64,000 nucleotides of DNA from Populus alba (lineage: Eukaryota > Streptophyta > Magnoliopsida > Malpighiales > Salicaceae). The translations under genes and the position numbers were made by a program. Location: assembly GCF_005239225.2 (NCBI RefSeq), contig NC_133300.1, positions 21,556,244 through 21,620,243 of the forward strand, written 5' to 3'. The notes under the pieces were generated by a model that saw only the letters and a list, made by a program, of their open reading frames with translations, was not told the DNA's origin and searched no databases. Positions 46,927 to 58,650 of this stretch are shown piece after piece (the stretch's first letter is position 1; every line of letters begins with the position of its first letter).

Positions 46927-48653
46927 TGGTTTAAGTGGTGTTTGATTTTTTGCTCAAAAATAAAAGTTGTCAAAATTGTGTTTTGACCATACCACCGTGT
47001 AGAGGAGGAAGAGACGAAGTCACTGGTGAAAACCGCGTCGAAATCGAACGGCGAACATGGCCGCACGCGCTGGCGGGGTGGCGGGCCACGCGCACAGACT
47101 CGCGCCTCGCGTCACACACGTCTTCTTCGCCCAGATAGGCCGACCCTACCCGAATACCAGACGACCCGACCCACGTGCCTGACCTGGATAGTGATGACGT
47201 TAGCATGACATCATATTGGCGTCAGCATGCATAGTTGGCATGCCATGTCAGTGCCAAGTCAGCAGACACGTCAGCAACCGTAGGACCCACTTGCCACGTC
47301 AGCAGCCGTAAGCCGAGCCGAGCCGAAGTGGATCCAAGCCGCAAGCCGAGGGACAAGATTCTGTGTAGCAGAGTCTACGTGCAACCGGATCTAAGATTGA
47401 ATCTGAGCCGTTGATGAGGCCAAATTTTTTTTGATCAAATCTTAGCCATCTGAAATGCGATTTGGATGATTCAAGACTTGTTTCCAGCTAATTTGATCGT
47501 TCCAAATGCAATGGTATGGTCCGATCGTTGAGATTCGAGACCAAAAATGGCAGTGGTGAATTATTAAAGAGAGATTGCCCGATCAGGAGGCATCTGAAGG
47601 TCTGGATGGAAGTTGATGGAGATGAAGAAGAAGAAGGTGCACATGTTTTACCCAATTACATGTGCCAAACTGTTAAGTGAAGAATTTAATTGCCTTGATG
47701 GAAGGAAAAATTGGGACACTCTGGACACCCGGTTATGTGGACAATTAGAGGTGTAGAGTGAAAACTGATGAAGACCAATCTTGACAAATCTAAGCACTAG
47801 TAGTCTCGCTAGATGTTGAGAAATCATGTGTTAAACCTGTATATTCCAGATCACTTGTAAAGGAAAGCCGCAACAAAGCTAGTAAATGGTTGTATATACG
47901 GAGAGACAGTACGATGGATAGATATGGCCTAAGAAGTTCTGTCTAGGAGATTGGGTTTTAAGCGGGACCAGTGTGACCCCTCCAATCTTTCCTGGGAACT
48001 TGCTTAGTGGAAGGATTATCCATACGATACTATTTTCGTATATGTAACAGTTTGTAATGAAACTGGTGAAGACTAGCAGGAAGACGGCACAAGGGGAATG
48101 ATCAAGGATCTGATGGAGTGGTGATTTCTCCAAAGAAGTTAGATTCGGTGACTGTGATTTCTCGAGGGGAGAATTGATGAAGACCCTGATAATGGAAGAG
48201 AAATACAGCAAGGGGATAAAGATTGGCACCCTATGTTGACTTGGATAGGTGTTGTGACATGATGAGCTGCTGTCAAACATAAGCAAGGAATAGGGAGAAA
48301 TCTGGAGAATAGAAATTGCACAAGGGCACACGGAGATTGTGCAAGAGTACCCGAGGGATCCAACGAGGTACTGTAATGAGACAACAGGTGCAAGGAGAAG
48401 AAGAGTTCCCAGATAAAGCTTAGAGCAGAGACTATGTACAATATGAAGTCTCTTGTGCTCTTAATGAAGACAACACGCGAGGACCTTTCCAATGCATGCA
48501 AGGATGGAAAGATGAGTTGTTGCAGAGGCACCTAATTAAGGGGGTGCAAACGCCTGTGATACAAGGCGACCGCCTATGAAAGGCGAAGACACCAAAGAGA
48601 GGTGGTGTATGTGGAGCTGTCAAGCAGAAAGATGTAGAAAGCTTCAAACATAG
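46927..48653 (+). other. family B internal region, first part
   Basis: Non-coding. A GC-rich part (47000-47340) has several GTCAGCA/CACGTCAGCA repeats. The sequence CCTATGAAAGGCGAAGACACC near 48572 recurs in the tandem repeats at 51018-51232. Confidence 0.6.
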
Positions 48654-49499
48654 TGTTGTAACCCATTTTTGGGTCTTCACCTAAAAAAATACAAAAAAAT
48701 TCAAAACAATATATTATCAAAAAAATATAACAGTGAAAAAAAAAATGTCAGAGCGCCTTAAAAATGTTCAAAAATTGATTGAGGATGTTCAAAAAATTAA
48801 AATTAAAATTTGACAGTATATCATTGACTGATGCGAGCCCCGATGATAAAGAAAATTCAATTTGAGGAAGAAAAATGCAAAATTAGAAGTTTATGGACTC
48901 AATTAAATTTTATTGAAGGTTTAATTGAATTTATGGAGAGTTTAATTGCAAGAAAAATTGATTTTGGAGTTAATTTGGGCTTTAATTAGGAGAAATTAAT
49001 TTTCTGGGGTCAAATTATAATTTTTGGAAGTTAATTTGGTCAAATCAGGGGCTTAATTGCATAAATATTGAAGTTTAATGGGCAATTAGGGACTGAATTG
49101 AAGAAATCCGAGACCAAGGATTAAATTGTAAAAAGCGCGCAAATGGAGGGCCGAAATTTGAATCTGATGCGTTTTGGCGCCTTTTTCTTTTAAATGAAAC
49201 GGCGCGTTTTGACCAAAACGGCGCCGTTTCATTCACTGTTGCAAAAAAAAAAAAAAAAACAGAAGCCCAAAACGGTGCTGTTTTGACGGCACTGTAGGTC
49301 TTCTTCTTCCCCTGGACGCGCGAGGCAGGGGAAGAAGAAGATTTTTCTTCTCCCTTTTCGCCTAACTTCTTTCCCCGTTTTTACGCAATAAGACGTCCAC
49401 CATTCGACGCCCACTTGCCTCCTTTTTATCCGTTGAACGGATAGTGGAGGGGCGGCCAACAGTGGCCGCCCCACCACAATTTGTCCCCCCTGTTTTTGC

Positions 49500-49509
49500 C
49501 TATAAAAAC
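49500..49509 (+). promoter_or_regulatory. TATA box of family A copy at 48654
   Basis: CTATAAAAAC, followed by the GA-rich leader. Confidence 0.6.
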
Positions 49510-49785
49510 AGGGGAGGACCGAAGAAAAAAAAAAGAGAGAGGGGGAGAAGGAGAAGGATTGCACGACAGAAAGAGGGTAGAGAGAGACAAAGAAACAGAA
49601 AGAAAAAGAAAAAAAGAAGAAGGAAGAGATTCGGCAGAGAAGAGAACAAAAACAGAGGAGAGAAAGAGAAGGAACACCGCCGGCCACCGTGCCTCCGCCG
49701 CCAGCAGCACCGCCTCGACGCCACCGCAGGTACGCCATCTCGTTGCCCCGCCTCTGCCTCCCTTTGTTATCTGCTGCGCCTTCAT

Positions 49786-49813
49786 GCAGAACGTGAATTA
49801 ATTCACGTTCTGC
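49786..49813 (+). repeat. palindrome of family A copy at 48654
   Basis: Perfect 28-bp palindrome, arms GCAGAACGTGAATT. It lies 55 nt after the donor-like motif. Confidence 0.95.
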
Positions 49814-50461
49814 AAATAAAGAAGGGCTGGTTACTGTGCTGATGCCAACGGCCCAGCCCATGTAAATAGGCTTGGTCGGCCCGGCCCATGCATTTTGGGC
49901 CGGGTCCGGCCCATTTTTTTTTATTTTTTATTTTTTTGTTATAATTTTTATATATATATTTTAAAGCACATTTTCTTCTATCATTTTGCTTAATATCGTC
50001 TGTATTTTACATTGTAAAAATATAAATCCGGTATTAAAAATACCCCGTTTTCGTACGGTACTGTTCATTCCGACCCATTAAAAAAAAATAATTTGTTTCA
50101 GCATTTTATAATTTTTCCACGTAGTTTTTATGTCATTTTGATTAATATCGGGCAATATTTTTATGTCGTAAAATACAAATCCGGTACTGAAATACCCGGT
50201 TTTCGACTTTCAAGAATACAAAAAAACAAATTAAAAAAAAGAGAAAAAAAAATGTTTTTTGTGCATACGGCCAAATGTCTCAAAAAAAAAAATCATTTTG
50301 TATTTTTCATACAAAAAAAAAAAAAACAATGTTTTAGCATGCATTTTGGCTTTAATAACCAGTTTATTAAAGTCAAGAGAATATTGGCCAAAATTTCAAA
50401 AACAACAAAAATTTTATTTTGTTTATCTTTTAATATCTGGGGTATGACATTATACGTAATA

Positions 50462-50478
50462 CATATTCCAGATATTTA

Positions 50479-50518
<40 letters not shown>

Positions 50519-50520
50519 TT
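50462..50520. repeat. ATT microsatellite
   Basis: About a dozen ATT units within the family A LTR. Confidence 0.9.
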
Positions 50521-50876
50521 TAATAGAACTTGGGATATGACATTACATGTAATGCGTATTCCGAACAATAATATTAAAAACCACAAACACGACCTTAGAT
50601 GTTATCAGACATTAAAACAATGCAGCCTACCTTAGGTAGGGCGTAGTTGGGGTGCTAATACCTTCCCTTTACGCAACCAGTCTCCGTACCCGATCTCTAA
50701 AGACCAGTTAAGGTTCCTAGTAACCAAAATACTAGGTGGCGACTCCCAGTCCATTTTTTACTTGTAGAGACAAGAATTCTTTGTCTCTGACTATTTTCCA
50801 GGAATAAATATTCTGATTTTTTTTTTTCATTTGAGGGTGGACGATCGCCGCGCCGCCGCACACGTGCGACACATAG

Positions 50877-51415
50877 AAATCGAGGTGGAGGATTGCGAGG
50901 AGTATACCGAACTTTCTCTTTCTATGTAATCAGTGGCAGTAATCTCTCCCAAGTCCACATGGTGGTAGAGAATCTTGGAGCCACTGAAGCATCCCAGCTG
51001 AAGGAGGATGCGACTGCCTATGAAAGGCGAAGACACCTTAGAGAAGGTGTGAGGGCCATGAGAGGAGCCCCAGTTCAGACCGCCTTATGACAACAGGCGA
51101 AGACATCTTAGAGAAGGTGTGAGGGCCGTGATAGGAGCCCCATTTCAAACTGCCGCATGACGATGAGCGGAGACACCCAAGGAGAAGGTGTGTGGGCCAC
51201 GATATGAGCCCAGTTCAGAACGCCCATAGCCGATATGATGGCTAGATATAAGTGGACAGATGGATAGCCAATGAAGTGGCTATGACGAGTATGAAGACAA
51301 ATGCAAGATTGACTTTCATAGATATTGCCCCCATGCTAAAGATCATTGAGCTAGAAGACATTTGCCTTGGACAATAAGTGTGTGACTTGTGGAGCATTAA
51401 GATGCGATTGTTATG
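50877..51415 (+). other. family B internal region, second part, with tandem repeats
   Basis: Three diverged units of about 60-75 bp at 51018-51232 share AGAAGGTGTGAGGGCC and GAGCCCCAGTTCAGA. Frames here are short and unsupported. Confidence 0.8.
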
Positions 51416-52498
51416 TGTTGTAACCCATTTTTGGGTCCCCATGAAAAATAAAATAAATAGCCAAAAGAGGTTAGAAAAATAACAGGAGGCAGAAGCGCTC
51501 GGAAAACAGTCAGAAAATTGGTCAAGGAACTTAAAAATACAAGGATTGAATTTTTGACAGTATTTTCTTGAAGGATGAAAGCCCTATTGAGAAGGAAAAT
51601 TTGAATTTTGAGGAGAAAAGCCCAAATTTGGATTTTTATGGACTTAATTGGATTTTTATGGACTTAATTGGATTTTTATTTGAATTTATAAAGGATTTGA
51701 TTGCAAGAAAAATTAATTTTTAAGTCAATTTGGGCTTTAATTAGAAGAAATTTAAGTTTTGGGGCCAAGATATATTTTTTAGGAATTTATTGGGTCAAAT
51801 CAGGGGCTTAATTGCATAAATATTGAAGTTTAATGGCTAATTAGGGACTTAATTGTGAAAATCCGAAACCAGGGACCAATTTGGAGAAGGCGCAAAGATA
51901 GAGGGGGCTGTTTGAAATTGTTTCAGGGGCTTAATTGAAGAAATTGGAAGTTTATTGATCAATTAGGGGCTTAATTGTGAAAATCAGAGGCCAAGGACCA
52001 AAGTGAAAAACGCGGCCAACTATAGGGGTAGGGACCGAATTTGGCAGGGACGCAATTGAAGTTTATTCTTGATTGAAAGACTCGATTGAAGGACTTAATA
52101 GAACAAATGACAAATTAGGGACTGATTCGAAAAAATAGTTTCTGGCGCCTTTATTTTAAAATGAAACGGCGCGTTTTATCCAAAACGACGTCGTTTCATG
52201 CATAAAAATAAAAAATAAAAGGGATCGAACGGTGCCATTTTGAACGGCACTGTTCACTTTCTTCTTCCCCCCGAACATTACAGCGGGGAAGAAGGAAAAG
52301 TTTGCATTTTTTTTTTATTTCTCTGCAGGTCCCTCTTGCCACCGACCGAGGCCCCACGCCGGTGGGCCACCGACATAAGACAATGGTCGACCAACCGTCG
52401 CGCCGCCGAAGCCGAGAGAGGCCCGCCTGAACAGCCGCTCCCCGACAACCGCTCCTCGCCCCGCTCCTGGGTCCACGTTGAAGCCACGCCCACGGGTT

Positions 52499-52508
52499 CT
52501 ATAAATAA
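52499..52508 (+). promoter_or_regulatory. TATA box of family A copy at 51416
   Basis: TATAAATAAC, followed by a GA-rich leader. Confidence 0.6.
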
Positions 52509-52870
52509 CCACCAACCCAGCACACCGAGGAGGACGAAAAAAAAAAAAAGGAACCCCGAAACAAAAAAAAAACGAAGAGAGAGAGGAAGAGAGAGAAACA
52601 CCGTAACAGAGGAGAGAGAGCCACTGAAAACCCAAGAAAACCGAGAGCAAAGGGGAGGTTTGAAGCCGGGAGGGAATTTAAGAAAACACAACCAACCCAA
52701 CGAGCCGAGAGGACGTCGCCGGGCCACTTGGAATTCGCCGTGAGAAGCCGCCGTCCGTGAAGCTAGGACACTGCCACCACCACCGCAGCCCCGCCAGCAA
52801 ACCACCTCCTCCACCGCACCAGGCACGCTTCCTTTCCTCCCCCTGCATTTTTTTTATCTATATCAGTTTT

Positions 52871-52907
52871 GCCTCCTGCATGCAGAATCGTTCTGCATGC
52901 AGGAGGC
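52871..52907 (+). repeat. hairpin of family A copy at 51416
   Basis: 17-bp perfect stem (52871-52887 with 52891-52907) and a 3-nt loop. Position matches the palindromes of other copies, sequence does not. Confidence 0.95.
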
Positions 52908-52949
52908 GGGGGGGAAAATAATTCCCCCCCCCGTGCTTCCTTTTTTATT

Positions 52950-53160
52950 TTTCTGGGCCAGATTGTGTCTGGCCCAGAACTATGTGGGACGGGCCAGAGG
53001 GATCTGGCCCAGTCCGGCGGTGTGGGCCGGGTCCGGCCCAGACCAAGTTTAATTAGTCTGTTGGGCCGAGATCGGCCCAGTCCCCTGTTGGGCCGAGATC
53101 GGCCCAACGACTTTTGGGCTGGGTCTGGCCCAGTTTAGTTGGGCCGGCCCAGTCCCTTTT
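52950..53160 (+). repeat. GGGCC/TGGGCC inverted-repeat tract
   Basis: At least ten TGGGCC or GGCCCA units, including two copies of TTGGGCCGAGATCGGCCCA. Shorter versions lie at the same place in the other copies (49846-49912, 33690-33830, 28514-28590). Confidence 0.85.
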
Positions 53161-53197
53161 AATATATAAATATATTATAATTATATTATATTATTAT

Positions 53198-53228
<31 letters not shown>

Positions 53229-54305
53229 GTTTTTTTTAAAAAAAAAAATCTAAAAAAATCTAAAAATTGTTGTTATTTTCTTTTCATATAAATATATTTT
53301 TTGTTTTTATACATTTGGTTTGTATTTGTTTTTTATTTTTGTGGAGATACAAATTCAGTGTTTAAAATACCCGGTTTTTCGTCAAGACATCCAAGATTTT
53401 CAAATATAATTTTTTTTTGCTTTCAAAAATTTCTAAAATTCCCAAAAAATATTGTGGATTTTTTCCGCATATTTTTTTTATGACTTAATATTAGTTTTGT
53501 ATTTTTATGCTGTGGAGATACAAATTCAGTATTAAAATACCCGATTTCGTCAAAAAAAAAAATATATTGTTTACAAAAAAAAAATGTTTCCTTGCGTGTT
53601 GCATACGGCCAATACTCTAACATGTTTTGAATATTCTTTTTATAAAAAAAAATATATTGGAAGCTTCGAAAGTGTGTTTTCGCATAGATTTCTTAAACAC
53701 AAATTATTTTCTTGCATTTTTGGATTTTACAACATGTTTGTAAAACTCCAAAGGGTATTGGCCAATATTCCAAAAACTATAAAAATCTTATTTTGGAGGG
53801 AGAAAATTTATTTATTATTCACCACTAATGTTTGGATAAAGAAATCCTTAAAAGGATGAATATCCAAAATATTATTGGGAGTAATAAATCCGCACACATT
53901 CTTGAAAGAAGCCTTGATAATCGAGGACATTTCAAAATTTTAATTTTTTTTTATTCCAAGATTTATGAGTCACAAACTTTTGAAATACTAAGGGAAAAAT
54001 GAGCTTTCAAAGCACATGGAATCTCCTTAGATTTCTATCCAAAATCAATTGACAAGCCTAGAAAATACCAACACCATAGCAATTATAGAGTAAACCAAAC
54101 ACCAAGCAGCTTACCTTAGGTAGGGCGTACTAGGGGTGCTAATACCTTCCCTTTACGCAACCAGTCCCTTGCCTTAGAATCTCTGAAAGACCAGTTAGGG
54201 TTCCTAGTGACCAAAATACTAGGTGGCGACTCCAAAGAACCAAATCAAGCAAAAAAATCGCCATCGAACGCCGCATTCGGATTTTTTTGGGGGTGCGACA
54301 TTATG

Positions 54306-54950
54306 AATTAGCAGAGGGCATGCGCAGGTTCTGGGAACAAGTTGACTCTTGTCAAGGTGGTGAGCTCGGTGATGGCATTGTAATACTCAGAGTATGAAGA
54401 CAGATATGGATCAACCTTAATGGGTTGTCCCAATGGTTAAAGGTGGATAGCTACCTGGACTCTTAAGACTAAGAGCGAGAGACTCACGGAGAAGTAAGGC
54501 GTGGTTCCTAAGGTGGAACAGAGGGTAGGCGCAACTCCTGGATGAGTAGACTCTTGGAAGAGTGGTGAGCTAGTGATCATATTGAGATACTCAAATAATG
54601 ATTGTCGCACTTGGAATATCCGTTTGAGGGGGTGTTGTAAGCCTTGGTGTGAGGCTTGATGAATCATTCCGGACCGAGCATGGTTGATACATTCAAAAGG
54701 GAATGTTGTGTCCCAGAGACAAGCGTTAACACTCTTCAGATGTGAAGTGGCAGACCATCTGGTTGTAGTGATCCTTTTGTGTGAGAAAAGGTGTGCTTTG
54801 GTGACTCTGGTGATTGAAAGGTTGGGCGAGTACCTATAAACTTGGCCACAAACGCTCTCGGAATGGTAAGCTTGGAAGAGCTGCAAGATGCAAGCTTGTG
54901 CTGAAGAAGCAAGTGGACAATTGCCCCACATGAATGGCAAAGGGGGTGAT
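54306..54950 (+). other. family B internal region, third part, and polypurine tract
   Basis: Non-coding. Two related segments at about 54325-54400 and 54530-54600 share the GTTGACTCTTG/GTAGACTCTTG and GGTGAGCT motifs. It ends with the purine tract AAAGGGGGTGAT (54939-54950) directly before the 3' LTR. Confidence 0.75.
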
Positions 54951-55403
54951 TGTTAGGTTTGTTGCCATTGCATGTGCAGCAAATGGATGGCACCAACCAT
55001 TGACTTTGGTAGCCACCATTGTTGAAGAAGAGATAGAGTTGGCAGTCACCTTTGTTGAAGAAAAGTTGGAGATGTGGCACCATCCTTGCCTATAAATAGG
55101 CACCAAGAAAGAGAGCAAAATGTGAGAGTGCAGAGAGCATGTGAAGAGGATAGAGAGAAAGAGAGAGCTGCAATGGCAGCAGCCATTGCAGCAGTTGCAA
55201 GGGCAGCAATGAGAGCTGGGAGTAGAGTAGAGTGAAGTGATCCTCCTCCTCCATGGATTTGTTTTGTAATTCTTTCTCTATCTCTAATAATAGTAACCTC
55301 TCCCGTGGATGTAGACGATTTGCCGAACCACGTTAAATATTGTGTCAGTGTGCTTATCCTCCTATGAGCAATTATCAGTACATCACCGGTCGGATTCCCA
55401 ACA
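54951..55403 (+). mobile_element. 3' LTR of the family B element
   Basis: Starts TGTTAGGTTTGTTGCC and ends TTCCCAACA. It is 453 bp, with an extra CAGCCATTGCAGCAGTTGCA-like stretch (about 55180-55203) relative to the 5' LTR and otherwise few differences. Confidence 0.92.
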
Positions 55404-56790
55404 CATTTAAATTCATTTCAAAAAAAATTTTCCAAGATGTTGAATTGGAAAAGTATACTTTCCTTGAAATAGTTTCGTATTATTTTCTTCGAAGCAGTTG
55501 TGACTTGTGACCTAGGTTGAAATTAACATTAAACGGGAGTAATGTGGATCATGTCCAGGTTGTTTAAGTAGTCAAATAAATAAAACTTCTTTAATATTTG
55601 TTTTTTTAATCTTCTGGCGTGGCCCTTCAGAAACAAACAGTCAAAACCTGTTTAAGTGCCTGTTTTGTTCAAGAAACTTGTAATGTAAATAAATGTTATG
55701 CAAAAACCTGAGCACTCTGAACTTTTACTTGATCTTTTTTTTTCTGTGTTATGATGGGATTGAAGATTACACAATATTGCCCTACTCTAATATATTTATC
55801 TATTAATGCACAAATAAACATTGAAATAAGCTCTTCAGTTGATTTTATAAACTGCAAATTTGAGGTCTTGGGCTCTTCGCAGCCGAGAAAAAGTCATTCA
55901 TGGCTGAGGTAAAAATAATTTTCTTCTTCTTTGGATTTTTTGATGAATGAAAGATCATATTCGTCGGAAAACAAAAAAGCAGGGGGCTCATGACCTGCTA
56001 CGTACGAGTCAAACCCAATAGAAGAAAAACAGGAAACAAGCCATACTATACACATTAGCTGAACTTCCACCGGCAACAAAAGTCACTAAAAAGATTGTTT
56101 TGACATTATTAAAGTGTAAAGGTGACGAAAAATAAATTCCTCTTATCTCTAGCCCTTAACTTTTACTTCGAGCATTATTAAATAGTAATGTCATAATTTG
56201 AAGAAGCCAAATTATTCAACGCGTAGACATTAATTTTCCCAATGAGAAAATATTATTGTCTTATCAACTTTAAATATTGCATGCATATGCAAGTGGTTGA
56301 TGTAAAATAAGTGCTCGAAATTTGATAAATGAAGGATATGGTCACAGAGTAAGACATCAAAACAGTACAAAAGACCGAGTAAAAATGACAAAAGATAATT
56401 AAAAGACTGATTGGATTGAAAATTAAAAAAGCATGGCGAAAATAAGAAGGTGGAAAAATACTTTTGAAATAACAAAAAGGCAATTAATGGGAGAGAGGTT
56501 TGATTTATTCGTTGAGGAATTTATAAATCCTTTCTCATACAATATTTAATTTAAGAGCCGGTCTTGACTTGAAAAATGAATGATGATACGTATACTTCAT
56601 GAACACGCGTGTCTTGACTTTGAAAATGAATGGTTATAGGTATTACCTTGTGCGCACGCAAAACTGTGACTATTTCGTCCTTGCTGAGTCCAAGGAATTA
56701 AAATAACGAACAAGTAAAATGATTGGATCGGTAATGTCTCACGTGAAAGACATCATGACGAGTATTTTTGTAATATATAAAAATTAAGAA
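55404..56790. other. intergenic with inverted receptor-kinase promoter relic
   Basis: 55404-55460 repeats the sequence left of the family B element (46424-46476). At 56275-56310 and 56560-56610 the minus strand matches blocks upstream of the kinase at 40 kb and in the 9-10 kb region. No gene is supported. Confidence 0.45.
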
Positions 56791-57800
56791 ATAGATAAGA
56801 TAAGAAATTCTTGTTATTTAACTGTGAAAAGAGAAAATGTGAGTCGTTATCTAATATTTTGATTAATAAAAACCTTAACTAATCTTAGAAATCAGACATG
56901 AGAACTAGTTGCGTAAATAAAAGAAATTAGCACCCCAAATATGTCATATATCAAGTCAGTTGTATTGTTTGATTGTATGATGTAACTAGAGTATTGTCGT
57001 GTTTTCTAATGATTGAATTGTTTAAGATTTAAAAACAATCATCATCAATAAAGGAGATCATTATCTTATTAAGTAAAACATAACCGTTCTAATATCAAAA
57101 AAAAAAAAGAAAGAAGAAGAACTAACTCTTATTTAATATTGAAAATACATCTTACATATAAGTTTGTAATCTCAGATATTAAAAGAAAATAAAATAATTT
57201 TTTATATATATTTTTGAAATATTGGTCTAATTCTCATGACCTTAATAAATTAGTTATTAAAGTTCAAAATGCATGTTAATACATATTTTTTTTTTTGAAT
57301 TTTTGTTTTGGTATTAAAATACGATATGAGATTTTTTAAATATTTTTTAGAGACTTGGTCGTATGCATGAAAATAAGATATTTTTTTATATTTTTTTGCA
57401 ATATTTCAAAGAAAACTAGATATTTTAATATCGCATTTGTATCTTCACAATATAAAAATAAAAACCAATATTAATCAAAATTGTTTTAAAGAATTTTTGG
57501 ATTTTTTTTGTTTTTGTTTTCAATTAATATATAATATAAAATTATTATATTATAATATATTGGGATGGGCTCAACCCAATTATATTAGTAGAGCCCATCC
57601 TGTTTGGGATGATATTGGCCCAAAATAAATTGGGCCAAAGATGGTTTGAAAAGAGTTGGGCCAATACTAGCCTAAAATAGGGGTTGGACAACAAAACTTA
57701 TTTTCTGTTTCTGGGACTAGGCCGAACCCGACTCCACCATTTTGATCTAGACCGGAACTGGTTTGGCCTAGTATAACTTATCATTCAATCATTGGGTAGA
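56791..57800 (-). mobile_element. degenerate family A LTR, minus strand
   Basis: Reversed right-end block with GAGTCGTTATCTAATATTTT, the AACTAATCTTAGAAATC segment, GTTGCGTAAATAAAAG, then the AATATCGCATTTGTATC-type repeat and a GGGCCA tract (57560-57780). Many changes; ends not found. Confidence 0.65.
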
Positions 57801-58000
57801 ATTGCAATTTTTTCAAAATATTTTAAAAGGTCTTGTTCCTTAAATGATTAATAAGACAACTTAATTTGAGTTCATGAACATGCTAAATTCAGTCTAAAAG
57901 TTACTGCTTAAGAGTGTTTTTTATTTTTCTTATTGTTTTTGGATTATTCTCCCTATTTAGATGAGGATTTTAAAATTTAATTTAGGATTTTGCCAAATAA

Positions 58001-58057
<57 letters not shown>

Positions 58058-58650
58058 CTTCCTCGTAGGCTATTTTTCAGGAAAGAAATTTATGATATAA
58101 TTTTTTTTAGCACACTTCTTCAAGTAAAAATTTACATAGTTTTTGGATTATTCTCCCTATTTAGATGAGGATTTAAAATTTAATTAGGATTTAACCAATA
58201 AGCATATATATATAAACTTCCTTGTAGGCTATTTTTCATGAAAGAATTTACCATATAATTTTTTTAGCACACTTCTTTAAGTAAAAATTTACATATCCTA
58301 TGGATATGTATCTTATATTTAATTTTTAATTTAATTAAAGAGAATAAGGTCTATTACTATCTTGCTAATAATTTTTAATCTAATTAAAAAGAACAAGAGT
58401 GATAAAATTTGAAATTCTAATCACTAGGATTAAAAGACTTAATTTGGATATGAAAATTAGTTTTTAATTTCCTTAAATGAGGAATGAAATTAGTCACCAT
58501 GAATTTCCCTTGAAGGGAGATGAGTTTCGTCTTTAAATCCAATGTGAGAACAAATTTTGTTCCTGAGTCACAAATTCTAATAACAGGTACGCGCGTCGCG
58601 GCGAAATATTGTTCCACTTTAAATCTAAAATGTATCTATCTATTTGGCAT
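57801..58650. repeat. intergenic with direct duplication and TA run
   Basis: The sequence from TTTTTGGATTATTCTCCC to GTAAAAATTTACATA occurs twice in tandem (about 57938-58140 and 58141-58297). The first copy has a TA run of about 50 bp (58003-58053), the second only a short one. No gene supported. Confidence 0.85.

Larger units (their letters stand above)
48654..50871 (+). mobile_element. family A solo LTR, TSD catag
   Basis: Starts TGTTGTAACCC and ends CACGTGCGACA, with perfect 5-bp target duplication catag (48649-48653 and 50872-50876). Contains the AAACGGCGC inverted repeat (49193-49233), TATA (49500), GA-rich leader, donor-like CGCAGGTACG (49726-49735), palindrome, GGGCC tract, CCGGTATT repeats and the conserved CTAGGTGGCGACTCC. 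Frames at 49229-49861 are shadows of the biased leader. Confidence 0.93.
51416..54300 (+). mobile_element. family A solo LTR, TSD ttatg
   Basis: Starts TGTTGTAACCC and ends GGGGGTGCGACA, with perfect 5-bp target duplication ttatg (51411-51415 and 54301-54305). It is the longest copy (2885 bp). Contains inverted AAACGGCGC motifs (52160-52200), TATA, leader, hairpin, an expanded GGGCC tract (52950-53160), CCGGT-type repeats and the conserved right-end block. Frames at 52240-53138 are leader shadows. Confidence 0.95.
46486..55403 (+). mobile_element. family B non-autonomous LTR element (LARD-like) with nested LTRs
   Basis: Two direct LTRs, a PBS-like site and a polypurine tract, with perfect 5-bp target duplications, cattt (46481-46485 and 55404-55408). 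After removing two nested family A LTRs (48654-50871 and 51416-54300), the internal region is about 2.9 kb and has no gag or pol motif in any frame. It must depend on proteins from another element. The 47.0-47.2 kb frames on both strands are GC-rich shadows. Confidence 0.9.

Noticed and set aside
49229..53138. Frames of 60-210 codons in family A copies
   Set aside because: Same leader bias; not conserved between the two neighbouring copies, which would be expected for a real gene.
55894..56079. 61-codon minus-strand frame
   Set aside because: No domain, no promoter or splice context, and no similarity noticed to the neighbouring genes.
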